This document shows positions 42,301-54,000 of a DNA stretch of 64,000 bases, one piece after another (position 1 is the stretch's first letter; the number at the start of each line of letters is the position of its first letter). Source of the DNA: a virus; IMG/VR virus record IMGVR_UViG_3300008448_000056, positions 1 through 64,000 of that record; one strand, written 5' to 3'. The notes under the pieces were generated by a model that did no database searches, was not told the DNA's origin, and worked only from the letters and a program-made list of their open reading frames with translations. The translations under genes were made by a program, and so were the position numbers.

Positions 42301-43056
42301 ATTGAATTGACAGATAGTTTATCAACTACTCAAACATATTCATACACCGTATTGGCTGGTGACACTGTTGATGATATAATTACTGGCTTGGTTGCAGACA
42401 TTAACGGTGGAATTGACTTTGTTGCTACCTCAATATCGGGTTCCCCTTATTCTCACCTAGAAGTAGTATCTGCTTACCCGCTTATTACAGTAGAGGGAAT
42501 TACTGCCATAACATATAATACAACAGGAGACGTAACCCCATACAATTTCAGCTTCAACGAAACTCGTAACGGGTTCTGCTCATTTTACGATTTCCATCCA
42601 GAATGGGCTACAGGGGCTAACGATATGGTCTACACTTGGAAAAACGGGGAAATCTGGAAGCACGACGACCCAACATACTGTAATTTCTACGGAGACCAGT
42701 ATAACGCATCCGTAACCGTTGTTTTTAACAATAATTTGTTGGGTAAAAAGTCTTGGCATAGTATTAACGAAATTGCCAGCGGTATATGGGCAGTTCCCTC
42801 AATGTATACCAACACCAAATCCTACGGAAGTACTAATCAATTATCCAATCTGGTAGACGCAGAATTTACCATTTTGGAAGGGAATCCGTCATCCGCCATC
42901 AAGAGAGACTCCAATTCCCAAGGCGGAAAAATCAACGGGGACTTCATGAAAGGCAACTATTTAGTTGCTAAATTTGAGAAACAAAATGCTTCAAATTATA
43001 TAACTTTGTCAGAGGTCTCTGTCCGAACTACGGATAGCCCGTTGACAGCAAAATAA
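39340..43056 (+). CDS. Tail nozzle/tubular protein B-like
   Basis: 1238 residues. The N-terminus (RFSGVLNTDDKPENVAGPQH, ARNV-like DAKNVRFYGGPSGLTAENIK) and repeated strands such as RIIWFNYNSAGNNGIYKLDL and DLLYWTDGNNRPRYLNL suggest beta-propeller blades, as in T7 gp12-type tail nozzles and the corresponding crAss-like protein. Middle immunoglobulin-like inserts (about 350-480 and 950-1060) are Thr/Ser-rich. It would form the end of the short tail. Confidence 0.68.
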   Translation: MIDAKRFSGVLNTDDKPENVAGPQHIDAKNVRFYGGPSGLTAENIKGNYLINNAQLPDGLNECIGSFFDSVNQRIIWFNYNSAGNNGIYKLDLQTETVSKIFLCNTDTATDILNFSPDYPVHSCNLVYRTPGDGDLLYWTDGNNRPRYLNLDTVSSLAPFTEDMINAAKNAPLTPPDLEYQDDVNFKTNNLRKKLFRACYRWVYSNGEKSTFSPISKVPLPVNGYDVTTNAIDTYNNRIQITVTGGGDDYTAIEVAGQFNINNVWSDFFLIDSLDATQYNIAPGGTYNYRFYNDSTYTPIDPQETDLYFSWLPNKANTLELLNGNVLIYGGITDGYDLLQRDEVDVVITSSLSSSGGSVPTITYGYSGPRSIYVYIGPVIQTGAVYNVTFNYTNSVTPPVITYTSNDSYTTIGGDTQASIATSLAALINNPGFITATATGGGYIFITVSSGIGSITNVVVTATGTGGVVTPGPSWKWSCPGRLGLVYFDDRGKTNGVISYVADNVLDNTDFAFYTPAFGTSGGVPQTPVVNASINHTPPTWATSYQWVRANLLPTSFIYWVTSDYQTDSTYLYFCIQNLTEQKEKDTGFVPSYEFTQGDRVRVIASYTGSAFSPYVDGSGQPFQQDMAILGTVERTMASPATNGTFLKVYNTGSFPTASYQQKMLIEIYSPRQKNTSETELFFEWGEKYDIYTLLGNRYHRGQIADQTSTQPATFEWKEGDVYFKPRTFYTNVGSPAVVNTQYFQDANYSDYFVSAVNSNGRAWVVDSLAAEEYNSVMIRWGGKYQDGTTINELPIFRPNDLDMADRSKGDIQRFKSRDRILRVFQDRGTGQYGVYMRFIQNNQGQSELVTTNEIITTNNIQYYQGVYGVSGYPTNLVSTQNADYFVDVVTGRAIRLGGNGLTDLGLAYKGQFFLSQLVLPYNKSITRAGGFTSKIMGLFNYFDNQYNVLLQGSISQLIIQSQSPFELSATYELYLNGEPKTGDVISIELTDSLSTTQTYSYTVLAGDTVDDIITGLVADINGGIDFVATSISGSPYSHLEVVSAYPLITVEGITAITYNTTGDVTPYNFSFNETRNGFCSFYDFHPEWATGANDMVYTWKNGEIWKHDDPTYCNFYGDQYNASVTVVFNNNLLGKKSWHSINEIASGIWAVPSMYTNTKSYGSTNQLSNLVDAEFTILEGNPSSAIKRDSNSQGGKINGDFMKGNYLVAKFEKQNASNYITLSEVSVRTTDSPLTAK

Positions 43057-43062
43057 TATATT

Positions 43063-43731
43063 ATGCCACCAGTATCAGGAGCTAGTGCAACCCCTTGGGG
43101 GGCGATAATTCAGGGAGGTCTTGGACTTGCTCAAATGGTTGGCGGCGCAATTGGAGCCGCTAAGGGTCGTAAAGAACTTAAAGGGCTATTGGCTCAGTCA
43201 CCTCAGTACAAAGCTGATGAAGGAATTATGAGCTATTACAACCAAGCCCTTCAGCGTGCAGGCATTTCCCCTACAGAATCAGCTCTCTACAAACGTCAGA
43301 TGCAAAACATAGGTCGTAGCGCAGCTACTGGACTCCGTGCAGCGCAACAAGAAGGTGGTGGGTTAGCAGCTGCTTCTAGTATTGCTAGAGGTATGAGTGA
43401 TTCTGCTTTAAACGCAGAAACTGCTGCTGAACAACAACAAGCTCAGAGATTTGGGGCACTTGGAGCCGCTGCTCAAATGGCTGCTGGCGAACGTCAGCGC
43501 GCTTTTGATATCAATGTAATGCAGCCTTGGCAGACAAAAGCTCAAATGGCTGGGCAACGTGCAGCTGGTGGGGCTCAGACATTCAATATCGGAGCTGGTA
43601 ATATTTTTGGTGCGGGAAGTAGCCTTGCAACTGCTGATTTGTACAAACAGCTTTATGGTAAAGGCGGAAACAAGTATGGTGCAATAGGTGGTTTGCTTGG
43701 ACGATATGGCGGTGGTTTACTGGGTCAGTAA
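43063..43731 (+). CDS. Internal virion (ejection) protein, Gly/Ala-rich
   Basis: 222 residues, Ala/Gly/Gln-rich with hydrophobic patches (GAIIQGGLGLAQMVGGAIGA, FGALGAAAQMAAGERQRAFD). This composition is that of small podovirus ejection proteins (T7 gp14, P22 gp7 types), which insert into the host envelope. First of three internal-protein genes after the nozzle. Confidence 0.65.
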   Translation: MPPVSGASATPWGAIIQGGLGLAQMVGGAIGAAKGRKELKGLLAQSPQYKADEGIMSYYNQALQRAGISPTESALYKRQMQNIGRSAATGLRAAQQEGGGLAAASSIARGMSDSALNAETAAEQQQAQRFGALGAAAQMAAGERQRAFDINVMQPWQTKAQMAGQRAAGGAQTFNIGAGNIFGAGSSLATADLYKQLYGKGGNKYGAIGGLLGRYGGGLLGQ

Positions 43732-43748
43732 TATTAATTTTATATAAA

Positions 43749-45029
43749 ATGGCGTTGCAACTTCCCAACATATATACCCTAGGTCAAGTACAAGTTAATA
43801 GTCAACCATTAGCTCAACTACAAGGACAGCTGATTGCTAAACAACAAGCTAAGCAAGAAGCTTTGGATAAGTATTTTGAGAAGCAAATGAGTGATTTGTC
43901 TAGAGATGGAATTGCAGAAAATGATATGCCTGATTGGGATGCTGAAGTTACTGGTTTAAAAAATTATTGGAAACAAAATAAAGATGATATTGCGAGGGGG
44001 GGAGATGCAAAGTTTCAGTTTGATAAAAAAGTTCAAGAAATAAGAACCTTAGCTTCCCAATCTAAAGAGAAAAAAAGAGATTTACTTGAACTTGGTCGTC
44101 AAGCAACAATTGCTGGCAAGAATTTTACAGATACAGATATGACTGTAATTGATAAAATGTCATTGCCAATAAGAAGTAAGGATAGGATTAACCCTGAAAC
44201 TGGTAAAGCTTGGGGGTATTGGGATTTATCTACTCAAGTCCCTGCATTCGATGCAAGTAAAAGAAATTCTTGGTTTAATAATATATCTTCTGATATAGAG
44301 CCTGAAATTGCTAAAGCAGTACCAAAAACTAGAAAAACATTGCCGGGAGGAGATATACAAGAAGATATTGAATATTTTTATGGGGACAGGCAGCTCCAAT
44401 TCATGGAAAATAAAGCCATGTCTCTTTTAGCGTCTGATAGGACCGCAATGAATGATTACGAAAAACTTAAAGCTAACCCAACAGACCCTAGATTAGCAGA
44501 ATTACAAAAAGCATGGGATGCTGCGCCTTGGCATAAAGGTAAGCCTATGACTACTTTACAGGATTTGGCTGCTGCTGATGTTTTACGCGAATATTATTTG
44601 AGACCTCCTGTAAGAAAGCTTAAAACATATCAAGTAAGTCAAGGTAGTGGAGGTACTACTAAGGCTGTTGATGCTGATATTCGTCCTTATTTAGTATTCC
44701 CTAAGTATACCGCATCTACAGTAACATTGCCAGATGGTAGAAAAGCAGTTCCCTCCACTGAAATATCACCTAACGATTTGTCAAAAATTAAAGTAGTTCC
44801 TGAGTTTATTGGAGGAAAAGATTACTATATTGTGGAGTCTGATGGTGTATGGAGGGGAGAAGGAGGTCAAAGAATTGTAGACGAAGATTTGGCTGTGCAA
44901 GCTGCACCTTCAGATATTAGAGAATCATATTTAAAAAAGAAAATGTCTGGCGGGAAACCAAGCCAAACTAAAAAAACAACTACTCCTGCTGGAACTAAAA
45001 AGAAAACTGGGGCTAGTGGATTAAATTAA
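43749..45029 (+). CDS. Internal virion protein 2
   Basis: 426 residues. LQGQLIAKQQAKQEALDKYF, FQFDKKVQEIRTLASQSKEK and other helical charged stretches; C-terminal 30 residues are Lys/Thr/Ser-rich and disordered (KTTTPAGTKKKTGASG). No enzymatic motif seen. The order between a Gly/Ala-rich ejection protein and a giant internal protein suggests packaging inside the head. Confidence 0.6.
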   Translation: MALQLPNIYTLGQVQVNSQPLAQLQGQLIAKQQAKQEALDKYFEKQMSDLSRDGIAENDMPDWDAEVTGLKNYWKQNKDDIARGGDAKFQFDKKVQEIRTLASQSKEKKRDLLELGRQATIAGKNFTDTDMTVIDKMSLPIRSKDRINPETGKAWGYWDLSTQVPAFDASKRNSWFNNISSDIEPEIAKAVPKTRKTLPGGDIQEDIEYFYGDRQLQFMENKAMSLLASDRTAMNDYEKLKANPTDPRLAELQKAWDAAPWHKGKPMTTLQDLAAADVLREYYLRPPVRKLKTYQVSQGSGGTTKAVDADIRPYLVFPKYTASTVTLPDGRKAVPSTEISPNDLSKIKVVPEFIGGKDYYIVESDGVWRGEGGQRIVDEDLAVQAAPSDIRESYLKKKMSGGKPSQTKKTTTPAGTKKKTGASGLN

Positions 45030-45034
45030 TACTA

Positions 45035-48000
45035 ATGGCTGAAAATACATATACAGGACAAAACGAAGACCCGAAATATCGTAAAAAAGTATATGATATT
45101 TTATCTTCAAATTTTGAAGACTTCAAATTGTCTGAATCTGATTTTTACAAAAAGTTAGATTCAGATACTGGGTATGCTCCTAAAGTGTATAAAGTATTAA
45201 AAGATAATTTTTCTGATTTTCAAAAGCCGGAAAAAGATTTTATGTCTTTAGTCGGCCCTTCTAAAAAAAAAGGCCTTTTTGGAGAAATTACTACTTACGT
45301 TGGCCAATTGCAAAAAGAGGCTGGTGAGGCTCTTGGTGGGGTAAAGAAAGGATTGGAGACAGTAGCAGCAACTGCTGCTCATTATGAAAGAAAGGTCCCA
45401 AGGATATCTGGTCCTGTTGAAGAAAAAGTAAAGGTAGAAGTAGAGGAGAAGCTTGACCCTAATGATTTGGTGGGAAGTTTGCAGAAAACAATGCCTCCAT
45501 TGTTTAAACAAACAGTTCCCACATCAGATGCTACTTATATTAGGCCAAATGCAGTAAATATATTTAACGAGCAAGAACGTCAGCGACCAGAGGTAATAAA
45601 AGGATTAGAGAGGGAAAAGAAATTAAAAGATTTAAAGGCAGCTTTTACTAGTGATGTAAATTTATCTACTACGCAGTTGATGCGTGCTACTGGTAGAAGT
45701 GCAAATGAAATACAGGGTGCTAGTCGGGAAGAGCTTGCTCAAATGGTTCGTGAAGGGAATCAGTCAGATAGATTGGCCGCACAAACTGTTGCTGATGCAA
45801 GAGATATTCGTCAGGCTTTTACTGAATCTGAAAATTTAGAGCAAGCTGCTATTAAATTAGCTGCATTAAAGGACCCGCAAGTAGCTCGTCAAATAGAAAT
45901 TACTGCGTCAAAACTTCCCGCACGTAATCTTGGTGAAGTAGTATCGGGAACTCGCAATGTAATGGGTGACCCTAAAAGTCTTTTTGGGGAAGCTACGCTT
46001 GGCCGGATGATTTATCAGTTGGCATCAAATCCAGTTGCAGTACAAGAGATTGAGAAGAATCCTGAACTTAAAAAGCAATTCCGGGAAGCTATCCCCTTGC
46101 TAATTAATAAATATCCTTCTTTCGGTAAAAGCTATTTGGGTAATGTTATTTCCCAAAAGATGGAAGATATGGGCATGAATAATGCTCTGTTGAATATAGT
46201 TACCAAAGAAGAAACAGATAAAGTCGTAGATGAATTGGTCTCTGAAGGGAAGATGAGCCCCTTGGAAATCCAATTCTACAAAGACAATATGCGCGAAGGC
46301 GGTATTAGAAATTTTGCAAAAACAATTATCGGTGAGCAGTTGTATAAAACGCCGGGATTGATAGAGCGCACAGCCGAAAGCGCAGTTTCTGCAATCAAAT
46401 CTACTGGAGCTGGGGCTGCTGAAGTAACTGGTCTACGTCCGTTGTTGGTTGGGGAAAGAGCGATGGTCGCTCGCGATGTTGCTGCTAGAGATGAGGCAGT
46501 AAACATTCGTCCTCGTGGTACTATTAACGAAATATCTGCATTTGGTGGTGATTTCCTAGGACAAGTATTGCCTACAGGTCTTTTGGGAAAAGGTCTTACG
46601 GCGGCCAAAGTATTCCAAAACCCAGACAACGCTATTAAAGCTCTGTTCGGTCTGCAAGCTTTTGGTAATTATATGCCTCAAGCGCGTGCTATGTTCCCCG
46701 GAGAAGGGTTAAAGCAAAGAGCTTATGCTGGTATTTTAGCAGGTTTAGAGCTTGCCACAGAGAATATATTTAGAGATAAAAAGGTAATAGACGGTTTATT
46801 AGGGAAAGTAAAGCCTGAAATTGCATCCGTAATTAATAAGTTTACTGCTAAAGAGATATCTGCTGCTACTGCTCGGGAAGCCGTGGAAGGAACTATTGCA
46901 AAAGCAATACGGTCAGTTCCCCAATTCACAAAATACTTCGCTAAAGGCGTAGGCGAAAACACATTTGAAGAGACGGTAACACAATTAGGCCAGCAACTTA
47001 CTGATGGAGTATTCACTGGTAAGAAGTTTAATGATTGGGTAAATGGGGAAGAGCTGCTTGAAACAGCACGCACATCTGCTCTAGGAAGTACATTTATTGC
47101 AGGTTTGTCAGCTCGCGCTGATATGCTTGCTTCAAAGGGTATGACCGCTAAGATGGTGTATGATATGGCAGAAAAGCCTGAGTACTGGATTGAGAAGATT
47201 AGAGAGAATGCAGAAACCGACCCAGATTTGCAAGCTGATGCGGAAGATAAAATAGCAAACTTAGAATATGCTACCAAAGTCCGTCAAGACCTAGAAAAAA
47301 CTAATCTGACCGAAAAGCAAAAGATTAAGTTTTTAATTAATGCACTGGATGCTCATGTGAAAGGGAAGACTTCCCAATCAATCACAGACCCTGTATTAAA
47401 GAAACGAGCAGAACAAGAAGCTAAAGTAGTAGAACAACAACAAGAGGCTATATTGAATGGTGATGACCAAGGGGAAATAGAGGGAGACCTATCTGATGAA
47501 GTTGTAGAACCTGCCGGGGAAGTCGCACCAGAAGTTCCCGCAGCACCAAAAGAAATAACAGAGCAAGAGTATAGTGATTTTATTGACAAGGGAATTGTTA
47601 TCCCTGAAAGATTAAATGACATAGCTCAAAAAGTAAAGAATCAAGAAAAGTTATCTGAAAGGGAACAAGAGATATTTACTGATAAGACGGCTGATATTAA
47701 TAAAATTATCGCCGAAGAAGTCAAGCCAGAAGTTCCCCAAACAGTAAAACAACTAAGAGCAGCAGAACAAGCAGAATATGCTGCTATGGCTGACCCTAAC
47801 GACGAAATAAAAAGACAAGAAATTTACGATAAGTACGATAAGCTGATTACTCCGTTATTGGAGAAAGAAAAAGAAGTCCCAGCAGCACCAACAGAAGGGG
47901 TAGGGGCAAAACCACAGGTTAGGTCAAATACTGATGGTGGGAAGTATGTTAAATATAACCCAGATGACGTATTGCCTCTTCTTAAAGATTTTGAGCCAAC

Positions 48001-51000
48001 AAATACTTTAGAGGTAGAAAATTATGTAACTCAGGTTGTGCCAAGTGATGCTTCGGTAGAAGCATACAAAATGGTTCCTGTAGATAACATAAAGCCATCA
48101 GAAAAATTAAGCGAAAAAGATAGGGCTGAAATAGATAGAATAAAAGATGCTATTAAAAATAATGAGGACATACCACCTGTTGTTTTGGAATTCGCTCCAG
48201 TAATTGATAATAACTCAGAATATAAATTTGGTTTAGCGGATGGCCACCACAGATACATAGCTTACAAAGAATTGGGATATAATGAAATACCTTCTGCTAT
48301 TATAACGTCTAGAGAGGATTATACTTTTAATACTAATGATAAGGATGTATCTACTTTATTCAAAAAAGTAGTTCCATCAGGGGTTACGCCACAAGCCCCC
48401 GCACAGGCTCCAGTTCCCTCCATCATAGAAGTAAAATCTCCAAAAGAAGTAAAACAAGGAGATACTGTAGTATGGAGAGGGGAAGAGTTTGTAGTTGATG
48501 CAGTAAACAATAAGGGTGGGTTTAATCTTCGCAATAAGAAAGAACCCACTTGGACTGTAACAGACGCAAGAATAACCGATGAAGAGTTCCAAGGTAAGCG
48601 TGGGGAAGCTGTACCAGAAGCCAAATTGGAGGTAGAGACAGCTCCAGAAATTCCAGCAGCGGCTCCAGTTCCCTCAGTTCAAACTGAACAAGTTGGTTAT
48701 ACTTCAAAAAATCTTCCCAAACCAATTGGCAATTTTGAAGTAGTAGAAGTTATTCCTTATACTGAAGTTGATAAAAATAAATTTAAACCAGAACAGCAAT
48801 TAAAATTTAATCAAGGTGATTATTATGAACCAGTAAGAATCGTGGGGGATTCTGATTTAATTGAACTTATACAAATGGGTTCACGACTTATAAATAATCT
48901 TAAAGCTGGTTATGAAAAAAAACCTATAAATAAATACAGGAAAGAAAAACTTGAAAAACAATTCGGTATTACTTCTTATGAGGCGTACAATAAAGCCCGA
49001 CAATTAGCAAAAGACAACAGGGGTAATATTGAGAATATAATTATTATAGGTGAGCCTGTATCTGAAATTAAATCAGAAGTTCCCGCAAAAACAACATCTG
49101 ACGTAGTAGCTGATGATTTGCTTAATTTCTTAGGCATAAAGCCAGAAGGAGGTGAAGTTAAATTTAGCAAAAGAACAGGCCAGCCTGAAGTAATTAAGCC
49201 AGTTGATGAGAAAGAAAAGGAAGTAATTGACCAAATGAATGCTATGGAATTGGTCAATGAAGGCGTTGAATTGGGTGCTCCATCAACTACAAATGAAAAG
49301 ATTGACGTTGACGAGTTAAACTCTCGTCTTGATACACCTTTGGCGAAAGTAAATTGGGATGATTATGAGGGAATTCCTTTTGCTTTTACCATATCTGACC
49401 AACTTCGTTCTGGGGATGTAACAAATCCTGCAACTGGGGAAGTTATTGGAGACCTTAAAGGAGGTATCGGATTTAACGGTACTTCGGGAAATGAAGGTAA
49501 TTCTTGGGCCAACACAAGTAAGGATGAGGCTGAAGCTTTATTGAGTAAAGCATTAGACGTTTACAACGCAAATAAGCCATTGTTTGAAAAGCTTTGGGCT
49601 GAAGGTAAGCTTCCTGATGGGCATACCCCCGTAGCTGTTGTTAAAATGGCTGAAAGCTCAATACTTTCAAACGAAGCCGTATTCCGTGTTGGAATCCAAA
49701 ATATAAAAACACTTCCCGAGCGTAATAGACAAAAGGCTGTAACAGTATTAACAAAAACACTAAAGCAAAAAGCTGCCCAAATTAGTAAGGATATTAAAAG
49801 GGGAGCTGATGCTAAAACTGGTGCGCCTTATAGTGAGAATACATTAAAAGCCAAAAAGAAATTATTGGCTCAATATAACAGAATATTAGATGTCGTAAAC
49901 AAGTACGGGTATAAGGATATTGTAGAGGTTTTAGAAGATAGTAAACACTTCTCACTTCCCGAAAAAGCTATTATTACCGGGGAAGTATTCTATGGTGCTC
50001 CTACCCCAATAGGAACTAAGCCTATCGATATTAATAGAAGCCGCCCAAGTACTCCTGTATCTGTTGCATTGATAGGAAATAAAAATCCTGAATTAATTAA
50101 TATCGGTCGGATAACTGATTTGTTGACTGAACCTTCAATGAAGAATGTGCCCAATATGCACGTTGTATCAATTGTAGGTGTAGATGTCAAAAACCCACAG
50201 ACCACTGAAACAAATCATCCCAATTATAAATTTGGTGTTAAAGGACAATCTATCGGAGTTTTAGAGAATCCTGTTCACATGAAGGATGCTTTTGGGGAAG
50301 CTTATGGTAGTGCCATTTCCCAAGTCACCAAAAATGAAGCTAGCAATGCGTCTATAAACGCAAAACAAGCTATGACACAGGGTATCCCTGTACAAGCTGG
50401 ACTTCCTAATAGGGTCTTAAAAGGTGCTGTTGCAAAGAAAAATTTGGACGCAATAGATAAGTTAACAGGATTTTTGCGTCAAGCTTTCCCGTCTACTACA
50501 TTCTTTTCTTCTCAAGAAGCTTGGGATGCAGCTATGGCTGACCCTTCAATAAAGAAAAAATTGAAACAAGGGGAAGTAGTATATGCATTTACCACTGATG
50601 GAAACGTATTTATAAATCCAAATCTTAAAACAACAAAAGCTGCTCTTCACGAAACTGGACATATTTGGATGGAATTTGTAAGGGATTCAAATCCTGAAAT
50701 TTATAAAAAGGGTCTTAGTTTAGTAGAAGGAACAAAAGAATTAGAAAAAGCCAAAGAACAATATGGTGATACTGAATTGGCTAGGGAAGAGGCACTTATG
50801 GAATTGATGTCATCGAAAGGAGACACGATTGTCAATGCTTCCCAAAAAGCTAAATTTAAAGAATGGTTATTATCCCTTTATAAATACATATCTGAAAGCT
50901 TTACATCTCTTTTAGGTTTGTCTCCAAAAGAAGTTGAAAATCTAACATTGGATAAGTTTATTGAAGGGATGTTGGCTGATATCTTATCTGGACGAGAGGT

Positions 51001-54000
51001 AACTTCAAAAAAAGTAAAAACTCAATTAAAACTTTCTGCTGAATCAAAATATGAAACAATTAAGAGATTTATTGATTTGCAACGTCAAAAAGGATTTAGC
51101 GATGAAGATATCAGAGCTGGTATAAAAAAGGTTGCTAAATCTATATTTCTTAGTGAATCTGATGTAGACAATTTAATGGCCGGGGAAATCCCCATAAAAA
51201 CAAAAGAAGATGCCGTTCAAGAGCAAGCAGCAGGTAAAGTTCCTGTACAGCCAGAAGCCGGAGTTAGCAAAGAAGTGGAGGGAGGAGTTCCCGGAGCAAA
51301 ACCTAAAGCAGCTCCCGAAGAAGGTAAAGCTGAAGGTGAAGAAGAAAAAGTAAGGGTATCTGGTATCAAGAAGGGCTTGGTTTCCCAAGAGGTATTATCA
51401 AGAGTAAATCTTAATACAGTTGGAGATAAAGAGCTTTTAGAGTCGGGAAGAGCTATCATTGAAAGTGGGGAAGTGAAGCCAAAGACTGTTGTCAATCGTG
51501 TAATTGATGGTGGTCAGGGTGTTCTTACCCCTGCTGAGGTAGTCGCTATGATTACTTATAAGGCTGATTTAGACACTAAACAAGAAGATTTTTCTAAAGA
51601 AATTGAAAGAAGAACAAAGGCTGGGGAAGACTTAGGTGACCTTTTGGTTGAATACAAGGACTTGCAGGTCGAAATAGACAACTACGACATTGCAGCTGTT
51701 ATCACAGCTCAGCAACAATCTTTGGCATTCCGTCTTCGCAGATATCTTCTTGACAGAGAGTATAACATTAGTGTACAAATTAATCGTTACAAGCAAACAA
51801 ACGGCGGAACAATCCCTGAATCTGTACTCGCTAAGTTTAATAAGCTTAATGAAACGATAAAGGATTTGCGTAAGAAGATTAAGGAGGCTGAAGCTGTTAA
51901 GTACGAAGAAGATTCTAAGGCTGCTATGCAAAACATCATTGAAGATGTAGAGCGTGAGAATCAGGCTAACGGTCCTAAATTATATACAGAGCAAGAGCTT
52001 GAGGATAAAGTTAAAGAAGGAGTTCAGAAGGAAATTGATGGTATCTACGCAAAGATGCCAGCTGAAAAGAAAAGCAAAGCTCAACGAGTTGTAGATGCTC
52101 TCGATAATATTCAACGTAAACTTCGTAGTAAAACATATGATGCTAGCTTAGGAGTTCCCGTAGCTTTCATTGATGCGGGAATTACTGCAATCAAGAATGC
52201 TATCAAGCTTGGTATAGAAGTAGAAAAGGCTATTGAGATTGGAATTAAAACAATCAAGGATAAGCTCAATGGTGCTAAGTGGGATAAGGAGGCTGACTTC
52301 CGTAAGGATATGATGGAAGGTTTTAAAGAGGAAGGAGTTGATGTTAAAAAAACAAAAGAAGTAAAGGCTAAGATTAATGATGATGGTACAATAACAATTC
52401 CAAACAAAGACATCCGTGATTTTGTATCTCAGGGGATTGAAGATATTGATGATTTGGCTGATGCTATATTAAATAAGTATCAAGCAGAACTTCCCGGCAT
52501 ATCATCAAGACAAGTAAGAGATGCCATCACCAAGTATGGTAAAGAAGTATCACAAACAAGAGATGATATTTCAATAAAGCTTGGAAGAGCGAAGAGAGTC
52601 GGAAGATTGCTTTCAGAACTTGAGGATTTAAGAACTATGGATAAGGGTGCTTTCTTGTTGAAGTACCAAAGAGTTAAGCCAGCCCAAGACAAGATATCTG
52701 AAAGAGAGAAGAATCTCAAATATCTCATTCGTCAATTGGGGCGGGAAATTATGGGTGATGAGCCACTTCCCGACAACTATGACGAACAAAAAGCCCTTGA
52801 TACAGCAAAGAATAGGGTTGGCCGTAGAATCGAAGAACTTAGAGACAAAGTAAGAAGAGGTGATTTCTCTAAAAAGCAAAAACGCAGAGTTCAGGCTGAC
52901 CAAGAACTATTGGACCTTCAGACTCAACTTGAAAATGCTAAATCTCAATTCGACTTGGAGCATGAAAAGAATGAGCAAAAGAATAAGAAGTGGTATCAGA
53001 AAGCTGGCGATTTTGTATTAGAGCTGTTTAGCGGAATACCAAGAACACTGGTTACTGGTTTTGACCTTGGTATCGTGTTTACTCAGGGTATACGAAAAGT
53101 ATTTACCAATCCTCGGATGTCTGCGAAGGCATTTGTAGAGGCTGGTAAGCAGTTCTTCTCAGAATCTAGACAAAGAAGAATGGAGCAAGAGCTTAAATTG
53201 TCTGGTTCTTACGCATTGATTAAGAATTCGGGTCTTGCAATATCGGAGGGGGCTGAAAAAGCATCTGCCCAAGAACAGATATTTATTGTCAATTATGTAA
53301 ACTTAATTTGGGATACATTCTCAAGAGTTATAACATTGAATTACAAGCCGGGAACTGATTTCGTAAAGGCATTAAATCCTTTCAAGGCTTCCCAAAGATT
53401 CTTTGATGGCTACTTAAATTACATAAGAATAAATTCATTCCTTGACTTGTCGAATGCTATCGACAAAGGCGGATATATGCCTGAAACTCATCCTGAAATT
53501 TACAAAGCTGCTGCTGAATTTGTAAATACTACTACTGGTAAAGGAGCAAAGAATATTCCAAAATCTCTTGGTTTCTTAATGTTCTCTGCATCCAAAGTTG
53601 CATCTGAATTAAAACTATATACACCTTATGCATTTTATTATTACGCTAAAATGCCTAAAGCTGTAAGGAAAAGAGCTATGTTGGAGTTTGGAACATTCGC
53701 TTTGAGTTTTGGTACAACTATGTTCTTAATGAGAGCTGCACTTGGCCAAGGTCAAGGCGGTGAAGATGATGATGAATTTTGGGATATCAATAGCAGTAAT
53801 TTCTTGACATTTAAGTTTGGGAATCAGCGGGTATCATTTGCGGCTGGTGCTCGTCCAACACTTGTGTTTATGGGTCGATTGTTTAGTGGTGTGTATGTCG
53901 ACCAGTATGGTCAAGAATCAAAATTGGGTGAAAGAACGGGTAAGCAAATTAATACTAGGTTCGACCTTATTGTTAGGTTCTTTACTGCTAAAGCGGCTCC